Origin: Paenibacillus curdlanolyticus YK9
GTDB lineage: Bacteria > Bacillota > Bacilli > Paenibacillales > Paenibacillaceae
Length of the DNA: 64,000 nucleotides
Reading direction: 5' to 3'
Assembly: GCF_000179615.1 (NCBI RefSeq)
Contig: NZ_AEDD01000005.1
Coordinates: forward strand, 108,428-172,427
Position numbers and translations under genes: made by a program. Below the pieces are notes generated by a model. It had not been told where the DNA came from and searched no databases. It saw only the letters and a program-made list of their open reading frames with translations. Shown piece after piece: positions 38,102-46,686 of this stretch; the stretch's first letter is position 1; every line of letters begins with the position of its first letter.

Positions 38102-38764
38102 ATGCTCAATCGGTTACGATTCGTTGTTACAATACTCGCGATCATTGGAATAAAAAAAGAGCGCGGCATCCCCGGAAACCAGCAGCACGCCTCTTATGCT
38201 CTGCCCCGAACCATTGGGCTAGTGCGCCACTATCCGGTCCAGCTTCCGCTCGAGTCCAAGCGAATCGATGCCGCGCAGTTCGCCGGCTGGTGCGACAGAT
38301 ACAACAGCGCGTCCGTCAAGATACCAGCCTCTTCATCCATAAAAGCAACGGACTGGGATGTTTGCCTATCGAGCGACATGCGACGGGCTGCCACAACAGC
38401 TCAACATATTTATGGGACAAAAGGTGGAGTTGTCTTTACAACAAAACTGCGTGAAATCGAGCTGGCGCCCTTCTGGAACACGCGCATACGGCTGCCGCTG
38501 CTCGTATGGGCCGCTGTTTCAAGAGCCGCTTGGTACGCGTCGCATCGATCCCAGCCGGAGTCCAAGCGGCAGGCTAGAGTTCGCGCAGCCGCATTAGCGG
38601 ATCAGCTTATGGGGTATGGCGGAGAAAAACGTGTGCTCCTCGTATCGCATGGCGCATTCCTGCTCGTCCTGCAGCGGGAGCTGCGCCGGAGAGGCTACCG
38701 CGGGCCGCGCATTATGCATGCTGCTCACGGCAAGCCTTACGTAATGAGACGCGCTGTCGGGTAA
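38102..38764 (+). CDS. Histidine phosphatase family protein (phosphoglycerate mutase-like)
   Basis: 220 residues. The catalytic motif is IGLVRHYPVQ, where Tyr replaces the Gly of the usual RHG. Other family features are present: WDVCLSSDMRRAATTAQHIY, the acid-containing stretch LREIELAPFW, and the second catalytic histidine in VLLVSHGAFLLVLQREL. The start at 38102 has GGAGGT about eight bases upstream. It is on the plus strand, divergent from the surface-protein gene and convergent with rqcP across a bidirectional terminator. The substrate is unknown. Confidence 0.82.
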   Translation: MLNRLRFVVTILAIIGIKKERGIPGNQQHASYALPRTIGLVRHYPVQLPLESKRIDAAQFAGWCDRYNSASVKIPASSSIKATDWDVCLSSDMRRAATTAQHIYGTKGGVVFTTKLREIELAPFWNTRIRLPLLVWAAVSRAAWYASHRSQPESKRQARVRAAALADQLMGYGGEKRVLLVSHGAFLLVLQRELRRRGYRGPRIMHAAHGKPYVMRRAVG

Positions 38765-38814
38765 GCGCGAAGAAAACCGCCGTAACGTACGGCATGCGGT
38801 GATGATCCGAGCAA

Positions 38815-38871
38815 CAAAAAAAGACCGTTTTACCTGCCAGCACTGGAGCCGGTAGGCAAAACGGTCTTTTT
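38815..38871. terminator. Bidirectional terminator between the histidine phosphatase gene and rqcP
   Basis: AAAAAGACCGTTTT pairs with AAAACGGTCTTTTT, extended by CCTGCC/GGTAGG; A-rich on the left and T-rich on the right, so it serves both strands. Confidence 0.9.
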
Positions 38872-38874
38872 GCA

Positions 38875-39153
38875 TTAATCCCAGACTTTCTCGTCCGGTT
38901 GGCGTGTCTCTTCCTTCACCAAAGTATAGAGCTCGCCAGCCTCATCCTTACGGGTCGATTCGGCCAGCCGCTCAACGCGAACCGTTACCAGCTTCGTCCC
39001 ATATTGAATCGTCAGCTCGTCTCCAAGCTTCACCGTACTGCTAGGCTTAGCCTCTCGGCCGTTCAGCCAGACGCGCCCCTGCTCGGATACGTCCTTCGCG
39101 ACGGTGCGTCTCTTGATCAGCCTCGATACTTTGAGAAACTTGTCTAGACGCAT
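38875..39153 (-). CDS. rqcP: S4-domain RNA-binding protein RqcP (YabO)
   Basis: 92 residues. The S4 fold is RLDKFLKVSRLIKRRTVAKD, followed by GRVWLNGREAKPSSTVKLGD. In B. subtilis it binds the 50S subunit with RqcH and helps add C-terminal alanine tails to stalled chains. It lies 3 bp after hup. The last codons run into the bidirectional terminator. Confidence 0.94.
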   Translation of the reverse strand: MRLDKFLKVSRLIKRRTVAKDVSEQGRVWLNGREAKPSSTVKLGDELTIQYGTKLVTVRVERLAESTRKDEAGELYTLVKEETRQPDEKVWD

Positions 39154-39156
39154 AAA

Positions 39157-39429
39157 TTACTTGATAGCATCCTTCAGCTTGTTGCCAGCTTTGAATGCAG
39201 GGACTTTGGATTCTGCGATCTCGATTGGGTTGCCCGTTTGCGGGTTGCGACCCGTACGGCCGGAACGCTTACGAGTTTCGAACGTGCCAAAACCGATGAG
39301 TTGTACTTTATCTCCGCTTGCGAGCGCGTCCGTTACTTCACCGAGGAAGCCATTGAGGACAGCCTCGACATCACGTTTCGTGAGACCGCTCTTCGTTGCG
39401 ATGTTGTTAATCAAATCCGTCTTGTTCAT
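39157..39429 (-). CDS. hup: HU-family DNA-binding protein
   Basis: 90 residues, a complete HU: MNKTDLINNIATKSGLTKRD at the start, GFGTFETRKRSGRTGRNPQTG (the beta-arm), and a C-terminal helix VPAFKAGNKLKDAIK. The ATG at 39429 follows TAGGAGG at nine bases; the open frame begins nine codons earlier without a good site. Located between mazG and rqcP, it compacts DNA and is probably abundant. Confidence 0.96.
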   Translation of the reverse strand: MNKTDLINNIATKSGLTKRDVEAVLNGFLGEVTDALASGDKVQLIGFGTFETRKRSGRTGRNPQTGNPIEIAESKVPAFKAGNKLKDAIK

Positions 39430-39624
39430 TAGTAATTGCCTCCTATAGTTCGTCACTCAGAATCATAGAAATGGCCCCGGACGTCGATGCGTTGCGGGCG
39501 GTTGTTGCCGTTTGGCTCACTAGTATTTCTGCCTAATGCTAAATAAATCCTGCTAATTATTTAAAAAAATTTGCGAATCATGCAGAATAGCGCCGTTTTT
39601 TAGCGAATAGGGGCGAATAGAAAA

Positions 39625-41169
39625 CTATTCTTGCCGCTTGGCTTCCTCCCAGAATCGGTCCATTTCTATTAAATCAGTTTGGTCAAAAGTTTTGCCTTCT
39701 ATACGAAGCCTCTCCTCTATATAAGAGAATCTTCGTTTGAATTTCATATTCGTGCGAGCCAATGCTTCCTCCGGGTCTGCATCAACAAAACGCGCTGCGT
39801 TGACGACGGCGAACAGCAGGTCGCCCAGCTCGCCGATTTTCTCATCGTCGCTTCCACTGGACGCAGCTTCGCGCAGCTCGCCGAGCTCTTCTTCGATCTT
39901 GGCCAAAACTGGTCCTAGCTCGTCCCAGTCAAAGCCGACCTTCGCCGCCTTCTTCTGAATCTTGTACGCCGTCATCAGTGCCGGCAGATCGCGCGGAATG
40001 CCGTCGAGGACCGACTTGCGATCCTTGTCGGTGCCATTGCGCGCCTTCTCCTCCGCTTTCATCTGCTCCCAGTTGCCCAGCGCTTCTTCGCTGCTGTTGG
40101 CATTGCGGTCGCCGAATACATGCGGATGGCGGAAAATAAGCTTCTCATTGAGCGTCTGAATAACGTCGTACACGCTGAACGAACCGACTTCCTCTTCCAT
40201 CTGGCTGTGCAGCATCACCTGCAAAATGACATCGCCGAACTCCTCGCGCATGCCGTCCGGATCGTCATTATCGAGCGCTTCAAGCGCTTCGTAGAGCTCT
40301 TCGATGAAGTTTTTGCGAATCGATTGATGCGTCTGCTCGCGGTCCCATGGGCAGCCCTCGGGACTGCGGAGAATCGAGACGATTTCATGCAACCGGTCGA
40401 AGGAGCGGTTGCGCAGCGACTCGTCCTCGGAACGCGGAATCCACACCAGTGACAGGTTGCCATAGCCATCGATTCGATCAAGCTCATACAGGGGAATACG
40501 AACAATCTGCTCTTCGCCTTGCACGCCGAGCGCGTGGCCGACGACGACCGGATAATCATCCGGGTACCGCTCCATCAGCGTCAACTTCAAGTCGGAGGCG
40601 GTAAACGCATCGTATACTTGGCCGATGACAGTATGCAGCTGCGGTTGAAGAAGCGACGGCTGAAGCTCCACCGCATCGAGCAGCTGGAACCCTTCGATCG
40701 GATCGAATCCGAGACGGACGAACGCCTGATCGAGGAAGCTTTCTCCGCCTAGAATCTCAAGCGCAACGCCCGCCTCCTCGCACCGCTCGCGCAGCAGCTG
40801 AACGGCACGCTCGGCGACCATCGGATGGCCCGGAACGGCATAAACGATGCCCGGGTTGGAGGAGATGGCAGCGTGCGTTGGCGCGGCCAGCCCTTCGGGC
40901 AGCTCGGAAATGGATGATGCTAATGCTAAGCTAACCAGCTCCGTGGCGATTGCCTCGTACACGTCTGGGAAATTGTCATGCTGTTCATAGAAGCGGTCAA
41001 ACGATTCGTAAGCGATCTCGTTCTCCCGCAATAAAGCCATCATCGGGTGATGCTCCGTTCGAACGAACAAGCGCGAAGCATTTTGCAATCTGCGCCATAC
41101 GCCGAGCGTCAGTTGATCCGCATCGCCGGAGCCAAGTCCGACCACGGTCAATCGGGACTGTGTCGCCAT
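39625..41169 (-). CDS. mazG: Fused SAM-dependent methyltransferase / MazG nucleotide pyrophosphohydrolase (YabN)
   Basis: 514 residues with two parts. The first (about 1-225) is a tetrapyrrole-methylase-like domain: RLTVVGLGSGDADQLTLGV and IVYAVPGHPMVAERA. The second (about 250-514) is the tandem MazG house-cleaning NTPase: LRSPEGCPWDREQTHQSIRK, NFIEELYEALEALDNDDPDGM, EEFGDVILQVMLHSQM, and in the C-terminal copy KIEEELGELREAASSGSDDE and GELGDLLFAVVNAAR, with the EExxE metal-binding pattern in both. The fusion is usual in Bacilli. It follows yabM by 30 bp. Confidence 0.93.
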   Translation of the reverse strand: MATQSRLTVVGLGSGDADQLTLGVWRRLQNASRLFVRTEHHPMMALLRENEIAYESFDRFYEQHDNFPDVYEAIATELVSLALASSISELPEGLAAPTHAAISSNPGIVYAVPGHPMVAERAVQLLRERCEEAGVALEILGGESFLDQAFVRLGFDPIEGFQLLDAVELQPSLLQPQLHTVIGQVYDAFTASDLKLTLMERYPDDYPVVVGHALGVQGEEQIVRIPLYELDRIDGYGNLSLVWIPRSEDESLRNRSFDRLHEIVSILRSPEGCPWDREQTHQSIRKNFIEELYEALEALDNDDPDGMREEFGDVILQVMLHSQMEEEVGSFSVYDVIQTLNEKLIFRHPHVFGDRNANSSEEALGNWEQMKAEEKARNGTDKDRKSVLDGIPRDLPALMTAYKIQKKAAKVGFDWDELGPVLAKIEEELGELREAASSGSDDEKIGELGDLLFAVVNAARFVDADPEEALARTNMKFKRRFSYIEERLRIEGKTFDQTDLIEMDRFWEEAKRQE

Positions 41170-41199
41170 CGATTGTTCCTCCTCATCGTACCGGTGCCG

Positions 41200-43002
41200 C
41201 TATTCGCGCGGCTTCCGAAGTTCTTCGGGCTGCGGCGCCCGCGGGATCAGCCGCAGCCGCATCAGTCGGGCGGCGATCGCCTCGCCGCCCGGAAGCGCGC
41301 GCCACTGGCGCGCGTCCATTCCGCCGCAGCGCAGCAGCGCGGCGACGAACACGCAGGCGCCCACGGCTACGCCGATCAGCGCCTGCAGCGTTGCTGCCGC
41401 CCGCGGCGGCAGCCCATCGAGCGCGCGCATGCCGCGCTCGGTCACTACGAGCGCCGCGGCCATGCACGCGAGCGCGAAGCCAAGGCGCACCCCCGCAGCC
41501 GCAATCGCAGCGGCTGCGGGGGTGCCTGCGCTTGCGCCAGCTGCGCCATCGGGCGCAGCGGCGACTGCGGCGGCGCGGCGATGCGCGCCGCCATCGGCGC
41601 TCGCGCTAGCGAGCGCAGCGCGGGCTGCCCAAGCGGCAGCGAGGGCAGCGGCTGTGAGCGCGGCGAGGCCGGCAGCAGCTGCGCCGGCAATGCCGAAGCG
41701 CGGCACGAGCGCAGCGTTGAGCGCGGCCTTGGCTGCGGCGCCGGCGAAGAGCAGCAGCGTCGGCAGGCGAAGGCTGCCGCTGCCTTGAAGCACGGCTGCC
41801 GCCGCCGTCTGAACGGCGGCAGCCAGCGCCGTTACGCCGACGAGCGCGAATACGCCCGTCGCTTGGTCATCGGCGAACAGCATAACATTGATCGGCCTCG
41901 CAAGCAAGGCGATCCCTACCGCAGAAGCGCTGCCGAGCCACCATGCGGCACGCAGCGCAAAGCCGGCCTGCGCCCTTGCTTCCAGCCCATTTCCTTGCGA
42001 CCGCGCAAGCGCAAGCGACGGCACGAGGGCCGAAGCGGCTGCGCCGCCCACCATCGCCACCAGCTGTACCAACGTCTGACCGCGCCCATACGCTCCAAAC
42101 TGCGCCATCGCCTCTGCACTGGACAAGCCCGAGCCGATCAGCAGCCGAGGCACCATGAAGGCGTCCACAACCGCCACCATCGGCAAGGCAACAGCGCCAA
42201 GCGCCATCGGCAAAGTGAGCTTGCCGAGCGAACGCATCTCCGCCAAGAGCGGCGAAAGCCGCTTGGCACCCGCCTGTCCTTCTCCGGCCGCTTCCCTCTG
42301 CCCGCTAACGACCGCTTGGCGAGCCATCGCCCCGCTCCGTTGCCGGCCCCCATGCCGTTGGCTCCACGCCAGCAGCAGCAGCGCGCCTGCCGCGCCGGCG
42401 GCAGAGCCTGCCATCGCCCCCGCCGCTATGCCCGCATCTCCCCATGCCGAAGACATGCCCCACGTCAGCATCGCCGCCATAACGCCGACGCGCAGCGTTT
42501 GCTCCGCAACCTGCGATACGGCGGATGCCGGCATGTGATTCATGCCTTGCGCGTACCCTCGGAGCGCGGATAACACCGGCACAAACCACAGCGCCGCTGC
42601 CACCGAGCGTATGGCTCCTATCGTCTCTCTATCGCCGATAGCGCTAGCAAGCCACGGCGCACCGAGCCAGAGCAGCGCAAAGCCGGCCGCGCCGCTTGCG
42701 CCAAGCAGCCAAAGCGCCGCACGCCTCGCCTGCATCGCCCCTTCAGCATCTCCATCGGCAAGCCTTCTGGCGACGACGATGGCCACAGCCGGCGGCAATC
42801 CAGCTGTCGCTGCGACTAGCAGCAGCTGATAGAGCGGATAGACGGCATTATAAATGCCGAATACGCGGTCGCCCGCCAGGTTTTGCAGCGGTATTTTTTG
42901 CAATACGCCAATAAGCTTGGACACCATCATCGCCGCTGCCAATACAAGCGCGCCGCTCCACACCTTAGGACTCCGGTCCTTCTCTTCTATTATTGTCTTC
43001 AT
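41200..43002 (-). CDS. MATE/MOP-type polysaccharide exporter or lipid II flippase-like protein (YabM)
   Basis: 600 residues with about 14 hydrophobic helices, of the MurJ/SpoVB/Wzx superfamily. The N-terminus VWSGALVLAAAMMVSKLIGV and QKIPLQNLAGDRVFGIYNAVYP is characteristic of SpoVB-like proteins. The C-terminal third (41200-41900) is extraordinarily rich in alanine and in G+C, with a low-complexity loop (ASASADGGAHRRAAAVAAAPDG by sense) that is probably cytoplasmic. Position after spoVT matches B. subtilis yabM; the 10-kb peptide cluster now lies between. A -10 TATAAT sits at 43041-43046. Lipid substrate unknown. Confidence 0.87.
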   Translation of the reverse strand: MKTIIEEKDRSPKVWSGALVLAAAMMVSKLIGVLQKIPLQNLAGDRVFGIYNAVYPLYQLLLVAATAGLPPAVAIVVARRLADGDAEGAMQARRAALWLLGASGAAGFALLWLGAPWLASAIGDRETIGAIRSVAAALWFVPVLSALRGYAQGMNHMPASAVSQVAEQTLRVGVMAAMLTWGMSSAWGDAGIAAGAMAGSAAGAAGALLLLAWSQRHGGRQRSGAMARQAVVSGQREAAGEGQAGAKRLSPLLAEMRSLGKLTLPMALGAVALPMVAVVDAFMVPRLLIGSGLSSAEAMAQFGAYGRGQTLVQLVAMVGGAAASALVPSLALARSQGNGLEARAQAGFALRAAWWLGSASAVGIALLARPINVMLFADDQATGVFALVGVTALAAAVQTAAAAVLQGSGSLRLPTLLLFAGAAAKAALNAALVPRFGIAGAAAAGLAALTAAALAAAWAARAALASASADGGAHRRAAAVAAAPDGAAGASAGTPAAAAIAAAGVRLGFALACMAAALVVTERGMRALDGLPPRAAATLQALIGVAVGACVFVAALLRCGGMDARQWRALPGGEAIAARLMRLRLIPRAPQPEELRKPRE

Positions 43003-43070
43003 GGCGCTTATTCTTACCTTCCCGTTACGCGATATGGTGTATTATACCGCAGGAATGGGGCTCGGTAATC

Positions 43071-43100
43071 AAAAAAAGGTTCCGCCCGATTTGGCGAACC
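43071..43100 (-). terminator. Terminator at the end of the peptide gene cluster
   Basis: Minus strand GGTTCGCC-AAATC-GGCGGAACC with a one-base bulge, followed by seven T; 17 bp past the last cluster gene. Confidence 0.88.
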
Positions 43101-43116
43101 CTCTATCATGCCGACG

Positions 43117-43551
43117 CTAAGCGCTTGCCTTCTGGCTAAGATCTTCCCGCAGTACCTCTAGCATTTCCTTAATATAATATACCTTACCCTTCGAGCCCTT
43201 TACGAATATGCCCTCTTCTTGCTGAAAAGCTATAAGCCCATCTTGCTCATAACCATTAATAACGGAATGCCTGAACCATTTCTTCGCTTTCAGCTTGATC
43301 ATCCACGGCTGGGAAAATAGAACAATATTATAAGAATACGCTGTTGCAACGCTTAGCAGCTTGTCCATTTCCTCAAATGCCGGATTCGTATGGTTCAGGA
43401 CAATAACTTTATTTGACGAATGTCGAAGCTGCTCTCCAACCATTCCATCCAATCGCTCCATTAAGGATTTATGCCGCATATCCAGCATTAACTGCAGTCC
43501 CCGCGACGACACTAGAAGAACAATAATACTCATTACGCCGAATTCAAGCAT
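43117..43551 (-). CDS. Unknown protein at the end of the peptide cluster, possibly a cysteine-free redoxin relative
   Basis: 144 residues, no cysteine at all. It starts with a hydrophobic segment (LEFGVMSIIVLLVSSRGLQ) that could anchor it. The rest reads KVIVLNHTNPAFEEMDKLLS, YSYNIVLFSQPWMIKLKAKK, EGIFVKGSKGKVYYIKEMLE; the strand-helix-strand pattern is thioredoxin-like, but the CxxC site is absent. I do not recognise the family. The ATG overlaps the stop of the MauE-like gene by 8 nt, so it is coupled to it. It could be a scaffold or binding partner of the redox proteins, but that is a guess. Confidence 0.6.
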   Translation of the reverse strand: MLEFGVMSIIVLLVSSRGLQLMLDMRHKSLMERLDGMVGEQLRHSSNKVIVLNHTNPAFEEMDKLLSVATAYSYNIVLFSQPWMIKLKAKKWFRHSVINGYEQDGLIAFQQEEGIFVKGSKGKVYYIKEMLEVLREDLSQKASA

Positions 43552-44047
43552 CGTTCAAGCTCATCCTTTTTAGTGTTTTGATCACGAGCGCACTATCCAA
43601 CGCAACCACGATTCCAATAGAGAGTGCAATATCGAACTTGGTGGCAGAAGAAGCTGCACCGTTGCTCAAATGAATGATTGTGCTTGCCATAATGATAACG
43701 ATGAATGCCGCATTTCTCGTTAATGGGGCTTTATTTAACCAGCTTGCATCCCCAAAGCAGGTGCATGTCGCTTGCCCCTTCTCCTTACGCTTCCGATAGG
43801 TTACATAAGAAAATACGAGGAGCATTCCGATGCTTAGCAACGCTTTAGCGATGACCAGATAAGGCATCCAGAACAGGACGACGATTAATAGTTCTGCACC
43901 CAGCAATAGATAGGCCAACTGGCCCGCGATCGCCTTAAAGCCGTTATAGTAGGATACCACTTCATACTGCAGATTTTTCGTATTCTTTTGCTTCATATTA
44001 AACGAGATCAAGAAAATAAGAGCAATTAATACATCCAACATTCTCAT
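43544..44047 (-). CDS. MauE/DoxX-family redox-associated membrane protein
   Basis: 167 residues with four membrane helices (ALIFLISFNM region, LAYLLLGAELLIVVLFWMPY, LLSIGMLLVFSYVTYR, FIVIIMASTIIHL). Between helices 3 and 4 is ATCTCFGDAS, which fits the C-x-C-F-G motif of MauE-type proteins. MauE acts with a thioredoxin-like MauD to form disulfides in methylamine dehydrogenase; by analogy this protein could pass electrons from the two redoxins of this cluster to the membrane quinone pool. It lies between the unknown 133-residue protein and the cysteine-free protein. Confidence 0.78.
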   Translation of the reverse strand: MRMLDVLIALIFLISFNMKQKNTKNLQYEVVSYYNGFKAIAGQLAYLLLGAELLIVVLFWMPYLVIAKALLSIGMLLVFSYVTYRKRKEKGQATCTCFGDASWLNKAPLTRNAAFIVIIMASTIIHLSNGAASSATKFDIALSIGIVVALDSALVIKTLKRMSLNDA

Positions 44048-44074
44048 ATCCGAACACCTCGCTCTCCAGCATCC

Positions 44075-44476
44075 TTATTGGTGCTGCAGCATCAACGACT
44101 CCACTTGTACAGTTAATGGGTACTGCGCGACAACCTCATCATCCACCAGCAATTTGAAGTTATGAATACCCGGATCACAAAACACAACCCGATGATTAAA
44201 GCTAATATCGATCCCTGGAACTTGGTGAGTCCCCCGTTGGTTTCGAACCATACGCTTCTCTGTCGCCGTAACGACCTCGCCTTGTCCGTTGTACGCAATA
44301 ATTTGGACAAAATGCTGCTGCGAAGACGATAAATAGGACAGCTTCGCCAGTGTAAACAGCGGGATGACATGCGGCACGGTTGGGATGGACAGCTGATTCA
44401 TAACCGCACCGAGACGATGCGTCCCTTGCTCCGGCAAGAACTCCCCTTCATTGCATACGATCAAACTCGCTTCCAT
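44075..44476 (-). CDS. Unknown protein of the peptide cluster
   Basis: 133 residues, cytoplasmic-looking, no signal peptide or membrane helix. The sequence is beta-rich: MEASLIVCNEGEFLPEQGTH at the start, then HFVQIIAYNGQGEVVTATEK, ISFNHRVVFCDPGIHNFKLL and VDDEVVAQYPLTVQVESLML. The end resembles the F-x-L-x-V-D-G/D edge strands of small beta-sandwich families such as DUF6941, but I am not certain. Its ATG overlaps the stop of the CSHC redoxin gene (TAATG), so the two are made together. Confidence 0.55.
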   Translation of the reverse strand: MEASLIVCNEGEFLPEQGTHRLGAVMNQLSIPTVPHVIPLFTLAKLSYLSSSQQHFVQIIAYNGQGEVVTATEKRMVRNQRGTHQVPGIDISFNHRVVFCDPGIHNFKLLVDDEVVAQYPLTVQVESLMLQHQ

Positions 44477-44919
44477 TACATTCCCTCCGCTAGTGGCATA
44501 ATCGCTTGCATGATGAATTGAAAATCGTCTTTGGTATAAACGACCCCTTTATTCAAAACCGTTCCAGAAGCATCGACGATGAGTACATAAGGCAAGTAAG
44601 TTACATTAAACGTCTCTTCCATAAGCTCCGACTCTAGTGAGATAACAGGAAAATGCCATTCGAGAAATTCGGCCATTTCCTCATGGTCTTCATTGTCTCC
44701 CGTGGAGAATATTGCGGCATCTAAATCGTATTCGCTCACAATATCCGAAATGCTAGGGATAAAATCAATACAATGCGAACAATAAACCGATATAAAAAAT
44801 ATTGCCGTCGTTCTCGTGAAACCATTCAGTTCGACCGATTTGCCATCCCAGTTTGTAAAGGTAGCTTGAGGAACCGCTTGTCCCACCGGAATTCCTGTAT
44901 CCTGCATACTTGTTGCCAT
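44476..44919 (-). CDS. TlpA-like thiol-disulfide oxidoreductase (CSHC)
   Basis: 147 residues with a thioredoxin/AhpC-like fold: PVGQAVPQATFTNWDGKSVE is the TlpA-type N-terminus, the redox site is YCSHC at about residue 47-51, and the cis-proline loop is VTYLPYVLIVD. I see no signal peptide, so it may act at the inner face, or be exported with other cluster products. The TAA of the ABC exporter gene is immediately before its ATG. With the second redoxin and the MauE-like protein it would make or rearrange the disulfides of the six-cysteine peptide. Confidence 0.82.
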   Translation of the reverse strand: MATSMQDTGIPVGQAVPQATFTNWDGKSVELNGFTRTTAIFFISVYCSHCIDFIPSISDIVSEYDLDAAIFSTGDNEDHEEMAEFLEWHFPVISLESELMEETFNVTYLPYVLIVDASGTVLNKGVVYTKDDFQFIMQAIMPLAEGM

Positions 44920-46686
44920 TTATACAACCTCCTGCTCCGTTATGTGATACCACTCTTTTTGTTTCATCCACATGTCATAGTAATAACCGCGACGTTTGAT
45001 CAGTTCATAGTGTGAACCCGTTTCCTTAATTTCTCCCCCGCTCATCATTACAATTTTGTCTGCCTTGCTTGCTATACTAATGCGGTGAGAAATGATGAAA
45101 AGTGTCTTCTCCTTGCTCATTGCAAGCAGTGTATTGAAAAATTCAAGCTCCGATAGCGGATCGATAGCCGATGTCGGCTCGTCAAATACGAGAAAATCGC
45201 TGTTCTTAAAAAAAGCTCGCGCCATTGCTAGTCGCTGCCACTGTCCCCCAGACAAATTGATGGCTTGCTCGTCCAAGTAACCCAGTTTTGCATGAATACC
45301 TGCATCCATCTTGGAAATATCCAGCCCTACCTTATTCAGCAGCTCCTGTATTCGCTTTTCATCATGGATATTGGCGACATCGCCCAGCCCGACATTCTCG
45401 GATACCGTTAACATATACCGAGTAAAGTCTTGAAACACTACGCTGGCATTTGCCCACAACGACTCAACCTCGACATCCTCTTGTGACTGGCCATCGTAGA
45501 AAACGGTACCCGCTGGCGCACGGTATAACCCGAGCAGCAGCTTCATCAGCGTTGACTTACCTGCTGCATTGTCTCCCAGAATAACGACCTTCTCGCCTTG
45601 TTTCACCGTCAAATTAATGTTTTGAAGGGCAGGTGTCGTTTGATTCGGGTATTGGAAGGTTAAATTTTTAACCTGTAGCAGCTGGTTGAATTGAAATGGC
45701 TTGCGTTCAGGAGCAGGCTCCCGTAGCGTGGCCGTCTCGTCATTGAAGGAGCCTATGTAACGCTGGTTTTCTTCGATTTTGCTTAACGTCAGAAAAATTC
45801 GTTTCGCACTGCTCTCAATTAAACTAAACATAAGCGGAATCGTTACATAATCGCCCATCGTCAGTTTACTGCCGAACACCATATAACATACCGTCAGAGA
45901 GACGAGCAGCAATGTGCCCGAGGATAACGCTTCTCCCAGAACGAATCCGTGCATGTTCGTTTTTTCAAGCTTCAACCGAACGGATTTGGAATCATGCTTT
46001 AGCCGTTCCCACTTGCCAATTAAGTATGAATAAGCCTTTAGAATCATTAATTCCTTCTGAGATTCACTTGAACAGAGGACTCCATATACATATTGCTGTT
46101 TATGATTCAGGCTGTTGAGTTCATGATTGAGACGGAGACGCTTCGGGATGTTCCGGATATCGAGCCATCCTCTCGCAACGGAGATGACCAGCGCCAGTAC
46201 GCCAAGCACCCAATAGGAGCTTAATAGATAAAAGGTTGAAATACCCATTGTAAGAAACAGTTGAACCATCGTAATAAGACCATTTGTCGTTTCCAAGTAT
46301 TTGCCTGAATAACTCTTCCACATGTCGACCATCTGTTGGAAGCGTGCATTTTCTTTGTCGAGAAGCGGTATGCGTTCAAGCAGCTTCATAATTTTCTTCT
46401 GGTGCTGAATATTGAAATTCTCAGAAGCCCTGACATCCATTATGGTCTTGTATGATTGCATCAACATGAACGCCACTTGCAGTGTAAAGGTAATTACGAT
46501 CGCAGTGATGGCTAACTTCCTATCCTGGTCCCCAATTGCATTGACGATATATTTGGATAGAATAATATTGGCATTGGATTGGAGAGACAATAAAATGACC
46601 AGTGCAAGTCCCGTGATAAGATACACCTTGTTCGATCGATAAACGGTACCTACAATTGCCTTAATCGTCTTCCACCTAGCGCGCAT
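44920..46686 (-). CDS. ABC exporter (fused membrane and ATPase domains) without peptidase domain
   Basis: 588 residues. Six membrane helices at about 20-300 (VYLITGLALVILLSLQSN, ITAIVITFTLQVAFMLMQS, VLGVLALVISVARGWLDI, and others) are followed by the ATPase with Walker A ILGDNAAGKSTLMKLLLGLY, signature NLSGGQWQRLAMARAFF, Walker B DFLVFDEPTSAIDP and switch ISHRIS. There is no N-terminal C39 peptidase, so it exports without clipping a double-glycine leader. It is the obvious candidate to export the six-cysteine peptides. Its start overlaps the 3' end of the CKAC redoxin gene by 11 nt. Confidence 0.85.
   Translation of the reverse strand: MRARWKTIKAIVGTVYRSNKVYLITGLALVILLSLQSNANIILSKYIVNAIGDQDRKLAITAIVITFTLQVAFMLMQSYKTIMDVRASENFNIQHQKKIMKLLERIPLLDKENARFQQMVDMWKSYSGKYLETTNGLITMVQLFLTMGISTFYLLSSYWVLGVLALVISVARGWLDIRNIPKRLRLNHELNSLNHKQQYVYGVLCSSESQKELMILKAYSYLIGKWERLKHDSKSVRLKLEKTNMHGFVLGEALSSGTLLLVSLTVCYMVFGSKLTMGDYVTIPLMFSLIESSAKRIFLTLSKIEENQRYIGSFNDETATLREPAPERKPFQFNQLLQVKNLTFQYPNQTTPALQNINLTVKQGEKVVILGDNAAGKSTLMKLLLGLYRAPAGTVFYDGQSQEDVEVESLWANASVVFQDFTRYMLTVSENVGLGDVANIHDEKRIQELLNKVGLDISKMDAGIHAKLGYLDEQAINLSGGQWQRLAMARAFFKNSDFLVFDEPTSAIDPLSELEFFNTLLAMSKEKTLFIISHRISIASKADKIVMMSGGEIKETGSHYELIKRRGYYYDMWMKQKEWYHITEQEVV

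Noticed and set aside
41047-42573. 508-codon plus-strand open frame opposite mazG and the YabM-like gene
   Set aside because: It is a shadow of the GC-rich, alanine-coded minus-strand gene; its Arg/Ala/His-rich translation has no domain and crosses two real genes.
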